Source: Hippasteria phrygiana | Lineage: Eukaryota; Echinodermata; Asteroidea; Valvatida; Goniasteridae | DNA length: 64,000 nucleotides | Direction: 5' to 3' | Assembly: GCA_037893225.1 (NCBI GenBank) | Contig: JAZGUH010000451.1 | Coordinates: 1,134,001-1,198,000 of the forward strand | In this document: positions 26,173 to 34,560 of the stretch, in pieces | Layout of the letters: each line of letters begins with the position of its first letter | Position numbering within the stretch: the first letter of the stretch is position 1 | The notes under the pieces: model-generated | Seen by the model: only the letters and a program-made list of their open reading frames with translations | The model's database searches: none | Told to the model about the DNA's origin: nothing | Translations under genes and position numbers: made by a program

Positions 26173-28326
26173 CTATAGCCAATACCTAACTTGGGTGTGC
26201 CAGGCGTGCCAACAGTTAGATCCTTGCTTTCCAATACACAAGTACGCTTTGCATTGGGAACACCAGTGCACTGTTCTACGCTTTGTTGGCAAGTCTCTGT
26301 CTGCAGCATTTGGATTGGCTAGTTTTGCCCTCCTATATTTCTCTAAACACACCACACAACGATGGTTCCTTGTAGCTTCTGGTCCTCTTTCCACCTCGTG
26401 AATGCCGTAATCCATTAGTCTACTCCCCAGATCAGCGTCAGAACGGCGACGACCTCTCTGCGTGTTGTTACGTACATCACCGACCAGTTCCAAACATAGC
26501 TTTTCCAAGAAGAAGTGGAAAGTGTAACCTCTCTGGTTAGGTGCATTGTGTGGCTTCTGATAGTCCATCTGAACATAGCTGTTGTATGCTGCCCACATGA
26601 AGAATTTCATCAGTAGTCTTCTTGGCCATTTGTAATGGCGGCGACATTTTTGGAGCCTTGTCATTTGATCGTTCAAGTCCGTTCCACCCATGTGTGTGTT
26701 GTAGGACTTTACAGCTTGGGGGCAGTTAGTTGGAACCTTTTTCTTTTGCGTGGCATCATACCTTTGCACTGTTGTGACTGGAGCATCCACATAAATTGAC
26801 GTGACAAAATACACTGGTTTCTTGTCACACCATACAAGAGCTGCTACTTCGCCGTTGTACAACAGAACATGTTCCCCTTTCCTGAGATCTTTACTGCGTC
26901 GTTTCAGGGTTTTTGGAAAGGATTTTCTGTTTGTCATGGCTGTGCCACATAATCGTATTCCACGAGTCAGCAATAATTCTGCCAGCGTTACAGTGGTGTA
27001 GAATCTGTCAGTATACACAGTGTAATTCTGACCCCTGATGCTACCAAGGTCTGTCAACCTAACAACTAAGTTACCAGTGACACCGATACCATCAATTGCA
27101 TTACCGTCGTCTCTCTTGCCAGTGTAGATTTCTGCATTTGTTATATAGCCTGTCTTACTTTCACACAACAGAAATGTTTTGATGCCCCATTTGATAGGTT
27201 TTGCCTTGATGTACTGCTTGATTGATAGCTTGTTCTTTGTAGGGATCATTCCCTCATCCAATGATAGCTCACAATCCGGTATGTAATATCGCTTGAAGTT
27301 TTCTAGAATATATGTGAAAACAGGCCTCGACTTATATATCTTGTCCGTTTTATCCAGATCGGGGTCATCCTCATTCACGCAGTGAAGCATTGACCAAATT
27401 GCCAGAAAGCGGTCCCGCGACATAACCTTTGGAAAGCCCGGCGTTTCTGTCAGCAAGTTTTCATGGACTCTCCAGTATTGTTCGTAACGGTCTTTGTGTA
27501 TGAGCATTTCCATTGTTACTCTGCAGCCAAAAAAAGCCTTTATCTCAGCAACAGTAACATCAACAAAGTTCTTTGCACAATAGTTGTTTGGCTTAGCAGC
27601 CTTCACGCGTGCTGCATTGCGGTTCGTTTCAGTTACCAGTAATTGCCATAATGTATCATCCCAGAATAGTTCAAAATATTCCAGTGGTGTACTGTCTACA
27701 TTTATATTAGCAGGTATATTTTTTGGACCAGGTGGTTCATTAGGCTGAAACTGAAGTTCAGTAAATCCTCGTGTGTTTTCTGTCCACTGGGCATTTTGGG
27801 CAGCATTCACAACTCTTGGGGCAGCAGCACGACCACCCCTACCTGTAGCTCTTCCACGTCCACGACCTCTACCCCTACCCCTACCTCTTCCACGGCCACG
27901 ACGTAGGAGTGCTGGTGCCACTATCACTGAACTAGAGTCACTATCGGTGTCGATGTCACTGTCACTGTCACTGTCACTGATTGTATGCGGATTATTTGCT
28001 GCTACAAATGGTGCTGCATGTATGGTAACAGGTGGAGGTGCCCCAACAGGTGGCAATATAAATGGTGGCACTGGTGCTGCTGGTCCTGCTGGTCCTGCTG
28101 GTCCTGCTGGTCCTGCTAAGCTTACCGGTTGTTGCTGCCGATTGACATCCATTGCTGTAGTAACTGTGTGCATGCTTGCATCAGAATCATCGTCATCGAT
28201 AATATCATCGTCATGTTCACTCTCAAAATCACTCGAATTCCCGTAATCGGAATCATCCAGGTCTTCATCATCATCTTCAAGGACCTGTGCAAGTGTCGTC
28301 GCTGCACACAGGCGCTTTGCCTGCAT
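26173..28326 (-). CDS. piggyBac transposase (PGBD4-like), intact
   Basis: Predicted DDE transposase that excises and inserts the element at TTAA, acting in the nucleus. The chosen start is the first in-frame ATG (28324-28326, A at -3), giving 717 residues. The frame is open upstream only to a TTG and a TGA, with no earlier ATG. Numbered from this Met: acidic stretch about 17-50; four Gly-Pro-Ala repeats about 71-83; Ser-Asp repeats about 117-131; an Arg-Gly tract about 142-160; DDE_Tnp_1_7-type core about 205-590. Catalytic aspartates are D357 (SLDEG), D440 (VYTDRF) and D550 with D553 (MGGTDLNDQM). A C-terminal zinc ribbon spans about 657-710 (C657, C660, C689, C692, C697, C705, H710). There are no stops or frameshifts. 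Length and layout fit full-length PGBD4-like transposases. Family assignment is firm; activity is inferred. An upstream exon cannot be excluded, because TTACAG before the frame could be a splice acceptor. Confidence 0.95.
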   Translation of the reverse strand: MQAKRLCAATTLAQVLEDDDEDLDDSDYGNSSDFESEHDDDIIDDDDSDASMHTVTTAMDVNRQQQPVSLAGPAGPAGPAGPAAPVPPFILPPVGAPPPVTIHAAPFVAANNPHTISDSDSDSDIDTDSDSSSVIVAPALLRRGRGRGRGRGRGRGRGRATGRGGRAAAPRVVNAAQNAQWTENTRGFTELQFQPNEPPGPKNIPANINVDSTPLEYFELFWDDTLWQLLVTETNRNAARVKAAKPNNYCAKNFVDVTVAEIKAFFGCRVTMEMLIHKDRYEQYWRVHENLLTETPGFPKVMSRDRFLAIWSMLHCVNEDDPDLDKTDKIYKSRPVFTYILENFKRYYIPDCELSLDEGMIPTKNKLSIKQYIKAKPIKWGIKTFLLCESKTGYITNAEIYTGKRDDGNAIDGIGVTGNLVVRLTDLGSIRGQNYTVYTDRFYTTVTLAELLLTRGIRLCGTAMTNRKSFPKTLKRRSKDLRKGEHVLLYNGEVAALVWCDKKPVYFVTSIYVDAPVTTVQRYDATQKKKVPTNCPQAVKSYNTHMGGTDLNDQMTRLQKCRRHYKWPRRLLMKFFMWAAYNSYVQMDYQKPHNAPNQRGYTFHFFLEKLCLELVGDVRNNTQRGRRRSDADLGSRLMDYGIHEVERGPEATRNHRCVVCLEKYRRAKLANPNAADRDLPTKRRTVHWCSQCKAYLCIGKQGSNCWHAWHTQVRYWL
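27853..27905 (-). repeat. Arg-Gly coding tract in the transposase
   Basis: A simple repeat of CCACG/CTACC-type hexamers encodes alternating Arg-Gly in the N-terminal region of the transposase. Such tracts bind nucleic acid in many proteins; a role here is not established. Confidence 0.75.
27955..27978 (-). repeat. hexamer repeat GTCACT x4 (Ser-Asp tract)
   Basis: Four perfect 6-bp copies encode alternating Ser-Asp on the minus strand within the disordered N-terminus of the transposase. This is a likely slippage site. Confidence 0.85.
28082..28117 (-). repeat. 9-bp repeat GGTCCTGCT x4 (Gly-Pro-Ala tract)
   Basis: Four perfect 9-bp copies encode (Ala-Gly-Pro) repeats in the transposase N-terminus. 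Perfect identity at DNA level indicates recent slippage or expansion; the frame is kept. Confidence 0.9.
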
Positions 28327-28397
28327 TTTGACGTGTTTCTTTTCACAAACGGTCAAGAACTTTGCTGTAACTCATATAACGACACGAAAAGCATTTA

Positions 28398-28450
28398 GCA
28401 TAGTAAACAATCTACCGAACCTCCTGTAACAACCACTCTGATTGTCTCAA
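28398..28450 (+). repeat. internal direct repeat, copy 1 (transposon)
   Basis: About 53 bp beginning GCATAGT and containing CTGTAACAACCACTCTGATT. It is similar to 28605-28658, with roughly 80 percent identity by eye and one single-base gap. It lies between the transposase gene and the right end. Confidence 0.8.
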
Positions 28451-28604
28451 ACACTCTCAATTTCAAAGTTATATTAAAAATAGGGGACAGCCTCGTTTTG
28501 AAAATGTGTTAACACAGACACGTTCAGTAAATTTTTGCCTACATTTTGACTTTTTTTCCAAAAAAATCGGTCAATTACTTCACTTTTTATGGTAAAAAAA
28601 TGTT

Positions 28605-28658
28605 GCATAGTGACTATTCTACCAAACCCTGCTGTAACAGCCACTCTGATTGGCTTAA
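28605..28658 (+). repeat. internal direct repeat, copy 2 (transposon)
   Basis: Second copy of the repeat at 28398-28450, containing CTGTAACAGCCACTCTGATT. The spacing between copies is 207 bp. The divergence suggests an old duplication carried by the element family and not one that happened after insertion here. Confidence 0.8.
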
Positions 28659-28755
28659 GGCCCTCTTTTGTCAACCGGTTATGAGACGTCACTCAAAAGT
28701 CACAATAGTGGCTCATCGGGTTATTCCTTGTTCACGGGGAAGTCACAAATGTGAC

Positions 28756-28772
28756 ATTTAGGGTTCAAAGGG
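28756..28772 (-). repeat. right terminal inverted repeat (17 bp)
   Basis: ATTTAGGGTTCAAAGGG is the exact reverse complement of 25812-25828. It is followed by TTT and then the TTAA duplication. Confidence 0.95.
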
Positions 28773-28775
28773 TTT

Positions 28776-28779
28776 TTAA
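28776..28779. repeat. TTAA target site duplication, right
   Basis: Second TTAA copy. The satellite resumes directly with GCAGTCACAATGCAG, the sequence that follows TTAA in intact monomers. Confidence 0.95.
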
Positions 28780-28905
28780 GCAGTCACAATGCAGTAAACG
28801 GGAGAACGCACACAGAGTTCACGGGAAGAAATTAGTTGCGAGATTTGAATTTTCTCGAAGAGTTCTAACGCTGTGAAGCTGGCGATGGTCTCAAATTGTT
28901 GCCCT

Positions 28906-30777
28906 AGATCTAAGCTACCCATAAGTGTGAAAATTACTGGATTTGGTCAATATACCATTCAATTATGAACAGGGAAAGGAGGGGCGTTCATCTGAAAATG
29001 TGGCAAACGTTAAGCAGCCACAATGCAGTAAACCGGAGAACGCACACAGAGTTCACAGGAAGAAATTTGTTGCGAGGTTTGAATTTTCTCGAAGAGTTCT
29101 CACGCTGTGAAGCTGGCGATGGTCTCAAATTGTTGCGCTAGATCTAAGCTACCCATACGTGTAAAAATTACTGGATTTGTTCAATATACCATTCAATTAT
29201 GAACAGGGAAAGGAGGGGCGTTCATCTGAAAATTTGGCAAACGTTAAGCAGTCACAATGCAGTCAACGGGAGAACGCACACAGAGTTCATGGGAAAAACA
29301 TTGTTGCGAGGTTTGAATTTTCTCGAAGAGTTTTAACGCTGTGAAGCTGGCGATGGTCTGAAATTGTTGCGCTCTATCTAAGCTACCCGTAAGTGTGAAA
29401 ATTGCTGGATTTGGTCAATATCCCATTAAATTATGAACAGGGAAAGGAGGGGCGTTCATCTCAAAATGTGGCAAACGTTAAGCAGTCACAATGCAGTAAA
29501 CGGAAGAACGCACACAGAGTTCACGGGAAGAAATCTGTTGCGAGGTTTGAATTTTCTCGAAGAGTTCTCACGCTATGAAGCTAGCGATGGTCTCAAATTG
29601 TTGCGCTAGATCTAAGCTACCCATACGTGTGAAAATTACTGGATTTGGTCAATATCCCATTCAATTATGAACAGGGAAAGGAGGGGCGTTCATCTCAAAA
29701 TGTGGCAAACGTTAAGCAGCCACAATGCAGTAAACCGGAGAACGCACACAGAGTTCATGGGAAGAAATTTTTTGAGAGGTTTGAATTTTCTCGAAGAGTT
29801 CTAACGCTGTGAAGCTGGCGATGGTCTCAAATTGTTGACCTAGATCTAAGCTACCCATAAGTGTGAAAATTACTGGATTTGGTCAATATACCATTCAATT
29901 ATGAACAGGGAAAGGAGGGGCGTTCATCTGAAAATGTGGCAAACGTTAAGCAGCCACAATGCAGTAAACCGGAGAACGCACACAGAGTTCACAGGAAGAA
30001 ATTTGTTGCGAGGTTTGAATTTTCTCGAAGAGTTCTCACGCTGTGAAGCTGGCGATGGTCTCAAATTGTTGCGCTAGATCTAAGCTACCCATACGTGTAA
30101 AAATTACTGGATTTGTTCAATATACCATTCAATTATGAACAGGGAAAGGAGGGGCGTTCATCTGAAAATTTGGCAAACGTTAAGCAGTCACAATGCAGTC
30201 AACGGGAGAACGCACACAGAGTTCATGGGAAAAACATTGTTGCGAGGTTTGAATTTTCTCGAAGAGTTTTAACGCTGTGAAGCTGGCGATGGTCTGAAAT
30301 TGTTGCGCTCTATCTAAGCTACCCGTAAGTGTGAAAATTGCTGGATTTGGTCAATATCCCATTAAATTATGAACAGGGAAAGGAGGGGCGTTCATCTCAA
30401 AATGTGGCAAACGTTAAGCAGTCACAATGCAGTAAACGGAAGAACGCACACAGAGTTCACGGGAAGAAATCTGTTGCGAGGTTTGAATTTTCTCGAAGAG
30501 TTCTCACGCTATGAAGCTAGCGATGGTCTCAAATTGTTGCGCTAGATCTAAGCTACCCATACGTGTGAAAATTACTGGATTTGGTCAATATCCCATTCAA
30601 TTATGAACAGGGAAAGGAGGGGCGTTCATCTCAAAATGTGGCAAACGTTAAGCAGCCACAATGCAGTAAACCGGAGAACGCACACAGAGTTCATGGGAAG
30701 AAATTTTTTGAGAGGTTTGAATTTTCTCGAAGAGTTCTAACGCTGTGAAGCTGGCGATGGTCTCAAATTGTTGCGCT
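28906..30777 (+). repeat. 936-bp tandem duplication (4 monomers x 2)
   Basis: Two adjacent 4-monomer blocks, about 28906-29841 and 29842-30777, share private variants. These include CAGTCAACGGG at 29260 and 30196 and the TTCATGGGAAGAAATTTTTTGAGAGG monomer at 29753 and 30689. Edges are approximate to some tens of bases. Confidence 0.8.
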
Positions 30778-32245
30778 AGATCTAAGCTACCCATACGTGT
30801 AAAAATTACTGGATTTGTTCAATATACCATTTAATTATGAACAGGGAAAGGAGGGGCGTTCATCTGAAAATTTGGCAAACGTTAAGCAGTCACAATGCAG
30901 TAAACGGGAGAACGCACACAGAGTTCATGGGAAAAACATTATTGCGAGGTTTGAATTTTCTCGAAGAGTTCTCACGCTATGAAGCTGGCGATGGTCTCAA
31001 ATTGTTGCGCTAGATCTAAGCTACCCATACGTGTGAAAAATACTGGATTTGGTCAATATCCCATTCAATTATGAACAGGGAAAGGAGGGGCGTTCATCTT
31101 AAAATGTGGCAAACGTTAAGCAGTCACAATGCAGTAAACGGAAGAACGCACACAGAGTTCAGAGAAGGAAATTTGTTGCGAGGTTTGAATTTTCTCGAAG
31201 AGTTCTAACGCTGTGAAGCTGGCGATGGTCTGAAATTGTTGCGCTATTTCTAAGCTACCCGTAAGTGTGAACATTACTGGATTTGGTCAATATCCCATTA
31301 AATTATGAGCAGGGAAAGGAGGGGCGTTCATCTCAAAATGTGGCAAACGTTAAGCAGTCACAATGCAGTAAACGGAAGAACGCACACAGAGTTCACGGGA
31401 AGAAATCTGTTGCGAGGTTTGAATTTTCTCGAAGAGTTCTCACGCTATGAAGCTAGCGATGGTCTCAAATTGTTGCGCTAGATCTAAGCTACCCATACGT
31501 GTGAAAATTACTGGATTTGGTCAATATCCCATTCAATTATGAACAGGGAAAGGAGGGGCGTTCATCTCAAAATGTGGCAAACGTTAAGCAGCCACAATGC
31601 AGTAAACCGGAGAACGCACACAGAGTTCATGGGAAGAAATTTTTTGAGAGGTTTGAATTTTCTCGAAGAGTTCTAACGCTGTGAAGCTGGCGATGGTCTC
31701 AAATTGTTGCGCTAGATCTAAGCTACCCATACGTGTAAAAATTACTGGATTTGTTCAATATACCATTTAATTATGAACAGGGAAAGGAGGGGCGTTCATC
31801 TGAAAATTTGGCAAACGTTAAGCAGTCACAATGCAGTAAACGGGAGAACGCACACAGAGTTCATGGGAAAAACATTATTGCGAGGTTTGAATTTTCTCGA
31901 AGAGTTCTCACGCTATGAAGCTGGCGATGGTCTCAAATTGTTGCGCTAGATCTAAGCTACCCATACGTGTGAAAAATACTGGATTTGGTCAATATCCCAT
32001 TCAATTATGAACAGGGAAAGGAGGGGCGTTCATCTTAAAATGTGGCAAACGTTAAGCAGTCACAATGCAGTAAACGGAAGAACGCACACAGAGTTCAGAG
32101 AAGGAAATTTGTTGCGAGGTTTGAATTTTCTCGAAGAGTTCTAACGCTGTGAAGCTGGCGATGGTCTGAAATTGTTGCGCTATTTCTAAGCTACCCGTAA
32201 GTGTGAACATTACTGGATTTGGTCAATATCCCATTAAATTATGAG
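30374..32245 (+). repeat. second 936-bp tandem duplication (4 monomers x 2)
   Basis: 30374-31309 and 31310-32245 appear identical by eye. Shared private variants are AACATTATTGCG (near 30936 and 31872), CATCTTAAAATG (near 31096 and 32032) and GAAATCTG (near 30468 and 31404). It overlaps the preceding 936-bp duplication at its left end. Confidence 0.85.
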
Positions 32246-34560
32246 CAGGGAAAGGAGGGGCGTTCATCTCAAAATGTGGCAAACGTTAAGCAGTCACAAT
32301 GCAGTAAACGGAAGAACGCACACAGAGTTCACGGGAAGAAATTTGTTGCGAGGTTTGAATTTTCTCGAAGAGTTCTAACGCTGTGAAGCTGGCGATGGTC
32401 CCAAATTGTTGCGCTAGATCTAAGCTACCCATACGTGTGAAAATTGCTGTATTTGGTTAATATCCCATTCAATTATGAACAGGGAAAGGAGGGGCGTTCA
32501 TCTGAATATTTGGCAAACGTTAAGCAGCCACAATGCAGTAAACGGGAGAACGCACACAGAGTTCACGGGAAGAACTTTGTTGCGAGCTTTGAATTTTCTC
32601 GAAGAGTTCTAACGCTGTGAGACTGGCGATTGTCTCAAATTGTTGCGCTAGATCTAAGCTACTCATACGTGTGAAAATTGCTGTATTTGGTCAATATCCT
32701 ATTACATTATGAACAGGGAAAGGAGGGGCGTTCATCTGAAAATGTGGCAAACGTTAAGCAGTCACAATGAAGTAAACGGGAGAACGCACACAGAGTTTAT
32801 GGGAAGAAATTTGTTGCGAGGTTTGAATTTTCTCGAAGAGTTCTCACGCTGTGAAGCTGACGATGGTCTCAAATTGTTGCGCTAGATCTAAGCTACCCAT
32901 ACGTGTGAAAATTGCTGGATTTGGTCAATATCCCAGTAAATTATGAACAGGGAAAGGAGGGGCGTTCATTTGAAAATGTGGCAAACGTTAAGCAGCCACA
33001 ATGCAGTAAACGGGAGAACGCACACAGAGTTCATGGGAAAAAAATTGTTGCGAGGTTTGAATTTTCTCAAAGAGTTCTCACGCTATGAAGCTGGCGATGG
33101 TCTCAAATTGTTGCGCTAGATCTAAGCTACCCATACGTGTACAAATTACTGGATTTGGTCAATATCTCATTCAAATATGAACAGGGAAAGGAGGGTCGTT
33201 CATCTGAAAATGTGGCAAACGTTAAGCAGTCACAATGAAGTAAACCGGAGAACGCAAACAGAGTTTATGGGAAGAAATTTGTTGCGAGGTTTGAATTTTC
33301 TCGAAGAGTTCTCACGCTGTGAAGCTGGCGATGGTCTGAAATTGTTGCGCTAGATCTAAGCTACCCATAAGTGTGAAAATTACTGGATTTGGTCAATATC
33401 CCATTAAATTATGAGCAGGGAAAGGAGGGGCGTTCATCTCAAAATGTGGCAAACGTTAAGCAGTCACAATGCAGTAAACGGAAGAACGCACACAGAGTTC
33501 ACGGGAAGAAATTTGTTGCGAGGTTTGAATTTTCTCGAAGAGTTCTAACGCTGTGAAGCTGGCGATGGTCCCAAATTGTTGCGCTAGATCTAAGCTACCC
33601 ATACGTGTGAAAATTGCTGTATTTGGTTAATATCCCATTCAATTATGAACAGGGAAAGGAGGGGCGTTCATCTGAATATTTGGCAAACGTTAAGCAGCCA
33701 CAATGCAGTAAACGGGAGAACGCACACAGAGTTCACGGGAAGAACTTTGTTGCGAGCTTTGAATTTTCTCGAAGAGTTCTAACGCTGTGAGACTGGCGAT
33801 TGTCTCAAATTGTTGCGCTAGATCTAAGCTACTCATACGTGTGAAAATTGCTGTATTTGGTCAATATCCTATTACATTATGAACAGGGAAAGGAGGGGCG
33901 TTCATCTGAAAATGTGGCAAACGTTAAGCAGTCACAATGAAGTAAACGGGAGAACGCACACAGAGTTTATGGGAAGAAATTTGTTGCGAGGTTTGAATTT
34001 TCTCGAAGAGTTCTCACGCTGTGAAGCTGACGATGGTCTCAAATTGTTGCGCTAGATCTAAGCTACCCATACGTGTGAAAATTGCTGGATTTGGTCAATA
34101 TCCCAGTAAATTATGAACAGGGAAAGGAGGGGCGTTCATTTGAAAATGTGGCAAACGTTAAGCAGCCACAATGCAGTAAACGGGAGAACGCACACAGAGT
34201 TCATGGGAAAAAAATTGTTGCGAGGTTTGAATTTTCTCAAAGAGTTCTCACGCTATGAAGCTGGCGATGGTCTCAAATTGTTGCGCTAGATCTAAGCTAC
34301 CCATACGTGTACAAATTACTGGATTTGGTCAATATCTCATTCAAATATGAACAGGGAAAGGAGGGTCGTTCATCTGAAAATGTGGCAAACGTTAAGCAGT
34401 CACAATGAAGTAAACCGGAGAACGCAAACAGAGTTTATGGGAAGAAATTTGTTGCGAGGTTTGAATTTTCTCGAAGAGTTCTCACGCTGTGAAGCTGGCG
34501 ATGGTCTGAAATTGTTGCGCTAGATCTAAGCTACCCATAAGTGTGAAAATTACTGGATTT
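32221..34560 (+). repeat. 1170-bp tandem duplication (5 monomers x 2)
   Basis: 32221-33390 and 33391-34560 match throughout at every position checked by eye. Rare shared variants include TATCCTATTACATT, CTGAATATTTGG and GCGAGCTTTG. Near-perfect identity points to a very recent event. Confidence 0.88.

Larger units (their letters stand above)
28327..28755. other. right noncoding region of transposon (5' of transposase)
   Basis: Upstream region of the transposase, expected to hold its promoter. A weak TATA-like stretch (minus-strand TTAATATAAC) lies at about 28468-28477, roughly 145 bp before the ATG. Near the right end AAGTCACAA occurs twice (28697-28705 and 28740-28748), and the second copy overlaps a palindrome, GTCACA-AA-TGTGAC, at 28742-28755 next to the inverted repeat. 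Short open frames here show no recognisable protein. Confidence 0.5.
25812..28775 (-). mobile_element. complete piggyBac-family DNA transposon
   Basis: A 2964-bp element bounded by 17-bp perfect terminal inverted repeats and flanked by TTAA on both sides. Joining the flanks at one TTAA recreates AAACG-TTAA-GCAGTCACAATG, identical to the unoccupied site at 4982-4985 and its 2340-bp paralogues. The element carries one intact transposase gene on the minus strand, about 360 bp of noncoding sequence at its left end and about 450 bp at its right. Three T residues (28773-28775) separate the right inverted repeat from the TTAA, whereas the left repeat abuts it directly. Intact ends and gene suggest a young and possibly still active insertion; mobility is not shown. 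Confidence 0.95.

Noticed and set aside
27773..28246. 157-codon plus-strand frame
   Set aside because: It lies opposite the transposase and is an antisense shadow of its Arg-Gly, Ser-Asp and Gly-Pro-Ala repeats.
28327..28356. Transposase start at the TTG at 28354-28356 (727 residues)
   Set aside because: A eukaryotic gene is expected to use ATG; the first in-frame ATG is at 28324-28326 and gives a start typical of related proteins.
28474..28692. 72-codon minus-strand frame upstream of the transposase
   Set aside because: No recognisable domain, and it spans the diverged noncoding direct repeat.
28757..28763. TTTAGGG as telomeric repeat
   Set aside because: A single occurrence inside the transposon's inverted repeat; no tandem telomeric array.
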